Source of the DNA: Setoptus koraiensis
Lineage: Eukaryota > Arthropoda
Assembly (NCBI GenBank): GCA_048013815.1
Contig: CM106585.1
Location: 15,128,001 to 15,192,000, forward strand
Direction of reading: 5' to 3'
Length of the DNA: 64,000 nucleotides
The translations under genes and the position numbers were made by a program. Positions 10,101-19,019 of the stretch are shown here, piece after piece (the first letter of the stretch is position 1; each line of letters begins with the position of its first letter). Under the pieces are notes generated by a model. That model was not told the DNA's origin, did not search any database, and saw nothing but the letters and a program-made list of their open reading frames with translations.

Positions 10101-13100
10101 ACGGCGGCCCACAGGCTAATGCGATGCTAATGCAGGCCCGCCAATTTGAAACGAGGCTAATAGCAACTAATGCCAGTGGACAGGGTCGGGGTCGCGCGAA
10201 AAAGAAAACGTTTTGCCGGTATAGTTTTGATTTACTGCTTGCCCGCTTGCCGATTCGGCGCCGTCTATCGCGTAAATTGTTTGTGTGTAATTTGTTTGTG
10301 TTTGCACTGCGAATAAACGGCTTCATTATTCGCGATTCGCAACTCGAGAGCCCGATACAGCCCGATAAAGCCCGATAAAGCCCGATAAAGCTCGATAAGA
10401 GCCAGATAAGAGCCGGCGAGACAGCGCCAGCCAGCGAAAGGATTATTCGCGCAATTATGACTGCAAGCGGCAAGCGGCGAGCGGCAACAAGTGGCGAGTG
10501 CCGAGTTCTTTTAATAAGTGCCAACACAATCGTTGATTATACATGCTAAACTAACACGAACAATCGTTTGCCCCCGCCACTCGCAACCCGCCACTCGCAA
10601 CCCGACGACTCGCAACCCGACGACTCGCAACCCGACGACTCGCAACCCGACCACGGTACCCAACGGCGCCCAACGACGCGCGACGAAACCCAACGACGGC
10701 GCCCAATGATGCCCAATGATGCCCAATGATGCCCAATGACGCAAATGCAGTGCCGGGTATAACGGGCGCGCTCATGCTGGTAATATTGATTCTGATGAGC
10801 CTATCGTCGACTAATCTCATTAGGAGCTCATCGTATGATTTATTTCATCATTTGCACAAGCTCTTCATACTATTTGTCATATTGTTGTATTTGCATCCGT
10901 CAAGGTGAGTTCTCGAACTGACTCGCTACTCGTTGGCTCGTTAGTGCGCTGGTGCGATTTGCAATGGCGTATAAATATTGCGGATAAATTGCAAGCCATT
11001 GTGCCATGATATGTTACGCACCTCGCCACCGAGTTGTAAGCTAGCCAACGAGTTGCGAGTGACTCGCAATAAGCGAGCGTTATTATCGGCCAGCAATAAT
11101 GATAACTCGAATGATGATAATAATTTGATTGCAACAACTCGTTTTATCCGCTCAATTATTTCGCTACTGCGTCTATCGCGTCCATCGCGTCCATCGCGTC
11201 TATGGCGTCTCTGGCGTTGATGGCGTCTCGGCGTTGATATAATCGCATCATTATCGCATGATCGTTATTAGCCATATATTAAAAGAACAATCCAACGTGG
11301 CCCGACACCATCCGGATTACTGTTACGGCCTGCGCTATGTGTCGTCCGTCTCATCGTCCGGCCCGCCAGAGCCATTGTCCGGCCCGCCAGTGCCATTGTC
11401 CGGCGCTGTTTCGCCCGCGCCGTGGCTGCTCATTCCCGATGGTCAAGCAAAGTCGAACTTCACAACAACAGCAACGACCGCCGACCGTCAGCGCGCCTCA
11501 TCGAATTCGAGCGCAACAACAAGTGCGCCACCAATTAACAATCACGCCAATAACAATAACTCACACAAGCTCGCTAACAATGACACAACAGCGACAACAG
11601 CGACAACAGCGACAACAGCGACGACAGCGACAACAGCAACAGGAAATGAGCGCAACAAGCGCACAAGCGGCGCCATTGTTGCAACAAGTGCCAGCGAATT
11701 GTCGGACGGCCTAGCGGCCGGCGGAGGCTCGCCCCTGACACGAGCGGATAATTCATCTCGGCCGGCGCTGTCAATCTTGGGCGAACGCAGCAACGCCACG
11801 GCCCAGATGAGAGGCGACAAAAAGCGACACAACAATCGCAATCAAAATGACAACAATAATGAACAAAATGACAACCAACGACACAACAACAACAACAAAG
11901 ACAAAATAAGCAGATTATGTGTGGACGCGAGGCCATTGTTTGTGTCACAATGCTCTATTTCGTGGTATGTGCTGTCGCTGGGATTATCCTGTTTTTTGTT
12001 GGATTCGCTGCTAAGACGACTTCGAAGAAACAAGCACCCAATTGAATTGCTGTGCACCAATTTCGACACCGAGGGCAATCTGTTGGAATTGGTGCTGTCC
12101 AACAACCACAAACGCTTCCAAAATTGGCTGCCCGGTCAGTATGTGTACCTCAATTGTCCGAGCGTGTCCAAGGGCGAGTGGCATCCGTTTACGATATCGT
12201 CCATGTGCCAAACAACCATGACATTGCACATAAAGACCAGCGGCGATTGGACGCGAACACTGCGCCACCAACTGCGCCAGCTCGATTGTCGCCGGGCCGG
12301 GCCGGCGGCCGCGCTTGTGCGGGCCGGCGCGACGGACGCCAGCCGACAGTCGAGTCACCATCATTACAGCAATAATAATAATAATAATATTATAAATAAT
12401 CACCATACCACCCATCAAATCAACGCCAGCAACGGCAACAGCAACAGCGGCAACAACAGCACCGGCTCATGCCTGCCAACCCTTGATCACCTTGATGCTA
12501 ATGGACACACTCAGGTAAAATGCACAAAAATTGTTATGACCGTTGCACAGGTAGACAGTCCATTAGAAAGGGTTACATCATCAACATCCAATGGCGGCTG
12601 CTACGGTCACTGCAGAGCGGGTGACGGTAATTTGATTAGCGAGCCAGTCAACAGCAACAACAACAACAGCAACAACAACAACAGTGTAATTGTTGTTCTC
12701 ACCGATCACACCGCCGACAAAAACAATTATCCGCTGGCTGACGGCGGCCCAATTGATTGGAAAGTGTCCAGTTGTTGCAACAGCAACAACAACAGCAACA
12801 ACAGCAACAACAGCGACAACAACAGCGACAACAACAGCAGCGCCAACCGACAGCGACAGTTCACAATTCATATTGATGGCCCGTTTCACTCGCCCTTCGA
12901 GCGCATACTATACAGACAAAATGTGAGCATTTGCATAGCAAACGGAGTGGGCTGGACGGCCTTCTCGTCGTTGTTGCAATACTTAATTGACGACCAATTA
13001 AAACTGGCCCCTCTACGCCCGACAAACACAAACACAAATGCACTGACTGAGCCAGTCAGCAAGCACAATGACCAAACCAGCCAGCTTCCGGTGCCAAACG

Positions 13101-14281
13101 CGCCCCTGGCGGCGCTCGATGTGCAGCCCACGCGTGATGCCACGAGACAGAGGTCGCCAGCGACGCCCGACTGCTGCAACGCCAACAAACTAAATACAAA
13201 ACTTCATCTCATCGTTATAGTTACTACAATAGAGCAGCTCAGGCCATTTTACAACATAGTGAGACAGTATTACGACACCATCGCTCAATTGCGACTTCAG
13301 CAACAACAGCAGCAACAGCAGCAACAACAGCAGCAACAGCAGCAACAACAACAACCACAACAACAAACCATTAGCAACGACAAACACTTGAGACGGCATT
13401 TGTCGACGCTCGCAATCGCCACCACCGAACCAAACATTTTGCCGGGCGCCGACAGTCGACAATTATGCGGCCATCAGTGCGCAATGCACGATCCCGTCCG
13501 AGAGATTTCGGCCTACATAACGAGACGTGAGTACTCGCCACAATAATGATCCGCCAGAATTTTTTCTCACATTTGTATTTGTATTTACATAACGTCTCGA
13601 TATTCACTAATCATGATCACTAATGAACTCGCACCAATTTGCGCTGGCACTGAACGCTGCTTACCTGTGGCTAATCTCTCTCACTCTGTTTGTATTTTAT
13701 CCACTCCATGCGTATATTATCCCGTTGTGCGTATTATCCCGTTGTGCGTATTATTCCAACGACATGGCGCTGCCCGCAAAATACCCGCCGCCGCAGAGGA
13801 CGCAAAATCTGCCGACGTGTCGGCCTTCAAACGAGAGCTCGCCCAAGCGAGCCCCTGGACCGGCCAGCCGGCGACAAACTGTCCCGGCCCGACTACAAAC
13901 TGTCCCGGCCCGACGAAAAACTGTCCCGGCCCGACGACAAACTGTCCCGGCCCGACGAAAAACTGTCCCGGCCCGACGAAGAGCTGTCCCGGCCCGAGGG
14001 CCCAACCAGAGCAAACGTCAGGCCAGCCACAGTCGCGCGATCGCCATGAGGAGATGGTGAGATTAAATGACAGGTTCAGCGTGATATTTGGCCGGCCCAA
14101 TTTCGACGAATACTTCCAATATGTCATTAAATTGTACCCGAGTGAGGACAAGACTGGCGTGTTTTGTTGCGGCTCGCGCCGGATCAAGAAGGACGTGAGG
14201 CATTTGTGCAAGCAGCTCAACCGGAGCTCCGCGGATATCGGCATCCCGCGACGCTTCTCGTATCACGAGGAGGACTTTTGA
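4001..14281 (+). CDS. NOX4: NOX4-type NADPH oxidase, six exons, large insertions
   Basis: Transmembrane flavocytochrome that passes electrons from NADPH through FAD and two hemes to oxygen; NOX4 family members mainly release H2O2. Exons: 4001-4150, 8476-9409, 9865-9987, 10751-10904, 11272-13526, 13797-14281. All joins are GT-AG and keep phase, giving about 1,366 residues against about 578 in vertebrate NOX4. TM1 is in exon 1 and TM2 reads GLCTSRAAA then LPMCK, as in NOX4. The four heme histidines are H350 and H364 (14 apart) and H438 and H451 (13 apart). Also present are the E-loop cysteines C471 and C670, FAD motif HPFT (758), GPF (990), an NADPH-loop motif GVGWTAF (1012-1018), CCGS (near 1330) and a C-terminal Phe. 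Insertions rich in Asn, Thr, Gln and Ser swell the B-loop, E-loop and dehydrogenase domain. In-frame ATGs at 4001, 4010 and 4019 are alternatives; 4001 best matches the family N-terminus. The exon 2 insertion could instead be partly intron. Confidence 0.88.
6656..6742. repeat. 26-bp tandem repeat whose unit is itself a hairpin
   Basis: The unit is gatgttgttcgacaacatc followed by ggttgtc, present about 3.4 times. The first 19 bases form a near-perfect palindrome (gatgttgt/acaacatc). The third copy has changes in its right arm (caacaacgtc). Confidence 0.85.
7925..8020. repeat. Short tandem repeats, cactatccacgca and caccatccacttg types
   Basis: Two adjoining blocks of related units of about 13-15 bp, in NOX4 intron 1. 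Confidence 0.7.
8123..8146. repeat. Perfect 10-bp hairpin, 4-base loop
   Basis: gatataatac (8123-8132), loop actg, then gtattatatc (8137-8146). It lies about 330 bp before exon 2 of the NOX4-type gene. A second hairpin, ctgcaccaga/tta/tctggtgcag, follows at 8199-8221. Confidence 0.85.
8340..8460. repeat. Minisatellite of catttatccgctcac-type units
   Basis: About seven units of 15 bp (catttatccgctcac and catttatccgtccgc) run almost to the acceptor of NOX4 exon 2 at 8475. They leave a T/C-rich run before the splice site and may serve as its polypyrimidine tract. Confidence 0.75.
11578..11640 (+). repeat. Coding ACAGCGACA repeat in the NOX4 E-loop
   Basis: Nine-base units (acaacagcg) inside exon 5 encode a Thr-Thr-Ala run. 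They lie in the extracytosolic E-loop between C471 and C670, which is far longer here than in vertebrate NOX4. Confidence 0.85.
13298..13366 (+). repeat. Coding CAG/CAA tract, polyglutamine in NOX4
   Basis: Mixed CAG and CAA codons encode 19 Gln, one Pro and three more Gln, starting near residue 1130 in the NADPH-binding region. The mix of codons indicates selection on, or age of, the protein tract rather than a recent pure CAG expansion. Confidence 0.9.
13872..13996 (+). repeat. 21-bp minisatellite encoding TKNCPGP repeats in NOX4
   Basis: Six copies of a 21-bp unit (gacgaaaaactgtcccggccc type) are in frame with exon 6. They give six copies of a 7-residue motif T-T/K-N/S-C-P-G-P, each with one cysteine. 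They lie just upstream of the C-terminal GRPNFDEYF block of the oxidase. The repeat starts about 75 bases after the proposed acceptor at 13796. Confidence 0.85.
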
Positions 14282-14761
14282 CGCGACTTCCGGCGCGACT
14301 GACTGACAATCAAATTGCATTGATCAAATTGCATTGATCGAATTGCCTAGATCAAATTGCTGTATCAATCAAATTGCTATTGTCAGTGTTCATGTACGGC
14401 AAACGTATGGCCGTGTTGTTGCTGGGCCTAGTTGATCGACAATCGGTGCCGATCGATACCTAATGATTTGGCAAGCGACTGATCTGATGATGCTGACGAT
14501 GGCAACTGTCAAAAATATCCACTATCATCGTCATGTTGCCATCTACCGACAGATAAAATCAAAGTGTGTCTAGATGCGTCAAGATAATAAGACTTGACAA
14601 GTGTTCTCAACAAGCGCAACAACCAAACAAACGAACGAAACAAAAACTATTCTCGGCTGTGATCTAATAATATTGTGCATATCTCAGTGAAATGCAGATT
14701 GCATACATATTCTTGCGACTGTGTGTGTGTGTGTTGTTTTAAATCAAACGCAACAATTGTA

Positions 14762-14767
14762 AATAAA
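14762..14767 (+). promoter_or_regulatory. Candidate poly(A) signal of the NOX4-type gene
   Basis: AATAAA lies 480 bases after the stop codon and is the first canonical hexamer on this strand downstream of it. Confidence 0.45.
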
Positions 14768-15206
14768 CCGTCATTATCCCCCACCCGTGCGCTCATCCGT
14801 AATTCATCATTCGCCATTCATTGCTAGCTATGCGTCGTCCGTCATTCACTATTCATATTCATTATTGGTGCCCATCAGACAAATAGTATAAATCTCGCTT
14901 TGATTGATGTCCCGTCGCGGCAACCGACAGCTCGCCGGCAAACGACGGCTCGCCGGCATCGAGCCGATATTTCGCTCGTGAACAATGTTTCACATTTGAA
15001 TAATGCTCACAAGTTGCATGATCATTGATCGGCGAAAATCGCCCAATCCGCTCATTGTGACATGCGAGGACACACGAATTGTCCGACACAATCCAGCAGC
15101 GGTAACCATGCAAAAAGACGCATTAGCAATGAGATAATTTAGAGGCGCGAACGCCAATCAAGCCCGGCAATAAATTCACACAAGCGCATTATTTATTGCT
15201 TCAATA

Positions 15207-15212
15207 TTTATT
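15207..15212 (-). promoter_or_regulatory. Candidate poly(A) signal of AGMO
   Basis: AATAAA on the minus strand, about 200 bases after the AGMO stop. A second copy lies at 15192-15197. Confidence 0.45.
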
Positions 15213-15412
15213 ATTCGTTTCCGCTTCCATTCGTCCGAAACCGAACAACCGTCCAATTGGCTCATTGCATCTCACACTGGCCGTCATCGTTTATGGCCGC
15301 AAGTGCAGCAATTCGGCAATCCAGTTTCTCGTTGACAGTTGATGATGATTGACTCGTTGACAGTTGATGATGATTAACTCGTTGGCAATAGCAACATAAC
15401 GGCGCTGTTTGT

Positions 15413-18400
15413 TTATCTAGCTGTTGTTGGTGGTCGTTGTCGCAAATGTCTAACTAGAGCAGGGAACAACATCAAGTGTTCGCCTATCTTGTTGCTGCTG
15501 GTGCTGTCATTTGATATTGACAGTTGACTATCTGATTTGATCTGATTTGATTGGTCTGATTTGTGATATGCTGTCACATTGCTGTTAATGCTGCTGTTGT
15601 TGTTGCGCATTAAATGATCAATGGCAGTGTAGCCCACATAGAGTGAATTGATGCCGATGGATATCTTGAAAAATATACGGATCAGGGCCAACAATGTCGT
15701 TGTGAGCTGTTGATCGACATAATACAATTCAATTCCGTGCTCCATTATGGGCAACAGTTTGTGTTCGACGAGTAAAAATGCAACGCATCTAATTAGTTCC
15801 ACCGCATGAGCAAACCATCTATTGTCCAATATAAATCCGAATGACGTTATAGACATCAACAGGCCCAAAATGCCCATTGTTACAACGCTCTGAGTGAACA
15901 TTATCTGGCTCATGGTGAGCTCGTGATAAAACAACAACATCATTAAAAAGTGAATTAACACATATGCCGACTGCCACAAGGCTATTGGCGGATCGTAGCT
16001 GTTTATTGGACGCACCAATTCGGGTATGTCGCTCAATTGGCCCATTCGTGCCAGGCCCGGCCTCCAGCCGGGCCCCTTGATGCAAACGAACAGTTTGTTC
16101 AGCAGGCCCTTCGTTCGCCAGGCGCGCCTCATCATTTGCCACTCGGGCTGGAATTGCAAATAAAACGGATTGAAACTTCTCAGCGGGTGCACTATGCCAT
16201 AAACGGGCGGATCTTTTATTGGGTCCTCTTTGGCGAACGTCCCGAACAATCTGTCCCAAATAATCAGCATTCCTCCATAGTTTTTGTCTATGTAATTCCT
16301 GTTGCGACTGTGATGCACCCTGTGATGGCTCGGTGTGTTCAGTATGAGCTCTAAGGGGCCCAAATTGTCGATTATTTCAGTGTGAAGCCAGACCATAAAC
16401 AATTCGCTTAATTGTAAATGTGCCAAGAAAATCTGCGGCGGTATGCACAAGGCCAACGGTACATAAGTGAACTGGTTCGAACCGTTCGAAAGCCGTTTCA
16501 TGGTGAATAGATAAGAGATAAGAGATAATAATAATATTAGAATTGGATTAGAATGTCGCCAACTCCGGGCCGCACAAATAAGTCGATTCAGCCGCGGGCT
16601 AAATGAGCAGAATTGGGAAAATGGGCTCAGGGATAAATCAGGGATACTGGTATCATTGGGCAATAGGTAGTTGGGGGTATTTGGGGTACTAACCCAAGCA
16701 GTGAAAGGCTGGAGGGGTGTTTGTCTCAGTGCGGTTACCACAGAAAATTCCTCTGAACTGTGATGGGCTGTTGTGTGGTGATACGGCGGACACAGTGATG
16801 ACACAGGTTGTTGTAAATGGCAACTCTTGGTGGTGACTCTATTCGTCTATTTACATCTAACCGGAAGGCAAGATAATAAAGGACAGCAAAGTATGTGAAC
16901 AACATCGACACTCACCTTGATGCGCGGCCCAAATGAAGTTTACCTCTGTGTTTCGACAAAACGATTGGCAAAATAATCAATTAAATAATTGATGAAATAA
17001 TTGATGAGATAATTGAAAAGAAAAAGTTTGCGAATATTGCGCAATTAGGGCCAGTCGAATCACAGTTGGCCATTGCAATGTTGACAACGATCAAGTTGTC
17101 GAGCTCAATTGATTTGATTGAGCAGTGGAAGGAGTTTCGGGATAGCCAAGAACTGTAACAATATTAGCTTATTCACTCACCGTGAGCCAGCCGATGGGCC
17201 CAATAAAATGAGAAGTCGACACTCAAATAGCAGAGCCACCAAGTCCACAACGATTGCCATGGTAACGTTATAAGCCGGAAGTTGTTGTAGATCAAACAAT
17301 ACATGATCACCTCAACACTTCTCACTTTGATTCTGACATTTGATGATTGTTGAGACATTGGTTTGTTGAGATAATGGTGTGATTAATTAATTTGATTAAC
17401 TTGATTCAAAGATAAGTGATTGCATCAAGCAAGTAATCGCATCGTGAGTAGTGTGGTGGTCAATATGATTAAATCATGTCTTTAAAACCTGCCTATGATT
17501 AAATCATTTAAGGGTCTTTTTTATAACGTCCATTTTTGATTTAAACCGTGATTAAAAAGGGCATTTTTGGTCGAAATGATTATTTTTCTTTTTTGGTTTT
17601 TATTGCATGGATTTTACTCAGAATTTCTGGATTAAATGGTTTTTATCGGCAATAGAAACCATAAAGACAAATTTTTGATTTAAACCATGTTGATCAGTTC
17701 GAGTGACAATGTATATGTGTGTCAGTGCGAAGTCGATAGGTGTCGCATGTCATAATTTTGCATGTGTTTTTGATACAAAATGATTTAAATCATGATCGAA
17801 ATGGTTTTTAATTCCAATTTGATTAAAATCAGACGACTTAAAAACCATTACGTCCATTTTATTTAAAATCGCTATTAAAACCATGGTTAAAACCAACTAA
17901 AAAACAAGAAAAAAAAATTAATCATTTCGTCCAAATAAAAGCCAGTGGTTTAAACTTTTTGGTTTTAACCACCATAAAATCCACGACGATGGAAACAAAA
18001 AGACCACCACACTAATCGTGAGGCTACATTCATTCTGTATGAAACTCGTTCTGCATGTGACTCGTTCTACGAATTACGTTTGTTCCGGCGTTGAATTGTA
18101 ATATTCGACCGACGAGCGGAGAGAGGGAGAGAGCGAGAGATGAGAGGATAGAGAGCCAACAATTACCTGAGGCACTCCTGGAATACTCCCTGGCTCAGCG
18201 AGGCCACACTGTGGTTCAATCTGATAGCCTGGCGGCCCTGGTACAGTCTGATCAAGTTTTCAATTATCACCATAAAGATAAACACCGGAAACATCTGAGC
18301 GCAGATTGAGCAGCAAATTGAAAATTGACCAGTGAAAATTGGTCATCGGTATCATTATTAATTAATTATTAATCGGCTAATAAATTGTTAAATTAATTAG

Positions 18401-18782
18401 CTGAGTTTGATCTAGACTAAATTAGTCAATCACTCACCTCTGCCACGTAGCGGGGCACCTGGTCCAGCGAGGCGAACATAGTTTCAGAGGGCAGCACCAG
18501 GTAGAACATGTATCGCAATTTGTCGCACAAATAATAGAGTAATTTCGTCCCATAGGTTGACCAATCGCGCGCGCTTGAATTCACCAGCAGCATATAGATG
18601 GCATCGGTTGTCGTATGCCGGTGCCCATTTGGCCCATTGGCGGATACTGTGATATTGTGCGTGCTGATTGCGTCATAATTGAATAAATCATATGACACAT
18701 TGTTGTAGTTGGTGAGGGTAGTTGTGGCGTTGCTGGCCAATGGTAGTAGGAGTAATTGAGCGAATGATAATATTTGCTCCAT
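15413..18782 (-). CDS. AGMO: Alkylglycerol monooxygenase, six exons
   Basis: Di-iron membrane enzyme of the fatty-acid hydroxylase superfamily that oxidises the ether bond of alkylglycerols using O2 and tetrahydrobiopterin, in the ER. Exons in gene order: 18438-18782, 18167-18294, 17181-17332, 16916-16945, 16694-16767, 15413-16471. All phases agree, giving 595 residues (human about 445). The family N-terminal block is seen as PSETMFASLDQVPRYVAE. The histidine boxes are HRLAH (204-208), HQAHH (217-221) and HHRVHH (292-297), with H273 in HTE between them. Several hydrophobic segments follow. I chose the ATG at 18782 because the longer open frame to 19019 begins with TTG and consists of QIK-type repeats. 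The extra N-terminal 85 or so residues start with a signal-like hydrophobic stretch, and the C-terminal tail is Ser/Asn-rich; both are longer than in vertebrates. A hAT-like MITE sits in intron 2. Confidence 0.9.
16916..16945 (-). CDS. AGMO: 30-base micro-exon of AGMO
   Basis: Flanked on the minus strand by acacag| and |gtgagt, it encodes E-VNFIWAAHQ with split codons at both ends (phase 1 in, phase 1 out). Joined to its neighbours it reads LAH-EVNFIWAAHQ-AHHSSEEF, which matches the family pattern AHEVNIMWAGHQTHHSSE. It supplies the first histidine of the second iron-binding box. Skipping it keeps the frame but removes that histidine. Confidence 0.88.
17449..18014. mobile_element. hAT-like MITE with intact ends and 8-bp target duplication
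   Basis: A 566-bp AT-rich element in AGMO intron 2. Its ends are perfect 13-bp terminal inverted repeats, tagtgtggtggtc (17449-17461) and gaccaccacacta (18002-18014). It is flanked by a perfect 8-bp direct repeat, atcgtgag (17441-17448 and 18015-18022). The 8-bp duplication, the YARNG start of the TIR (tagtg) and the nTnnnnAn target pattern are those of hAT transposons. There is no transposase frame, so it is non-autonomous. The interior is rich in gatttaaa/ttaaaacc motifs in both orientations. The matching ends and duplication suggest a fairly recent insertion. The class is inferred from the ends alone. Confidence 0.88.
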
Positions 18783-19019
18783 AGCGATCTGCTGACGAGC
18801 GGCTGTATCTGGCACACTAACTAGCGGACGTTCAATCCGTTCAATTTGTCTGATTTGTCTGATTTGTTTGATTGGCTTGATCTGTTTAATTTGTTTGATC
18901 TGTTTAATTTGTTTGATTTGTCTGATTGGCTTGATTTGCCTAACTTGCTCAACTTGTTTGGTTGCTTGCTCAATTCTCTGCGAATTGCGCGAATTCGGCC
19001 GCTGCCAACTGATTGACAA
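18783..19019. repeat. AGMO 5' leader with imperfect 10-base repeats
   Basis: From about 18835 to 18960 the plus strand repeats ttgtttgatc/tgtttaattt-type decamers. On the minus strand this is an open frame rich in QIKQI, in frame with AGMO but starting with TTG. I read it as leader or promoter DNA. An N-terminal extension through a non-AUG start is possible but unsupported. Confidence 0.5.

Larger units (their letters stand above)
14282..15412. other. Convergent 3' region between NOX4 and AGMO
   Basis: There is no gene here. Imperfect repeats of atcaaattgc lie just after the NOX4 stop (14308-14375). A plus-strand aataaa at 14762-14767 could end NOX4. On the minus strand, tttatt at 15192-15197 and 15207-15212 reads as AATAAA and could end AGMO. 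A direct repeat of gttgacagttgatgatgatt lies at about 15330-15375. Confidence 0.6.

Noticed and set aside
13623-14060. Overlapping plus-strand frame reading DKLSRPD-type repeats
   Set aside because: It is the alternative frame of the 21-bp repeat. The frame giving GRPNFDEYF and VFCCGS is the NOX4 one.
16037-16354. Plus-strand frame of 105 codons
   Set aside because: Antisense shadow of the AGMO catalytic exon.
16767-16835. Upstream extension of AGMO exon 5 through an acceptor near 16834
   Set aside because: It also keeps frame, but it adds about 15 residues foreign to the family and spoils the HxxHH spacing. The micro-exon solution restores the family sequence exactly.
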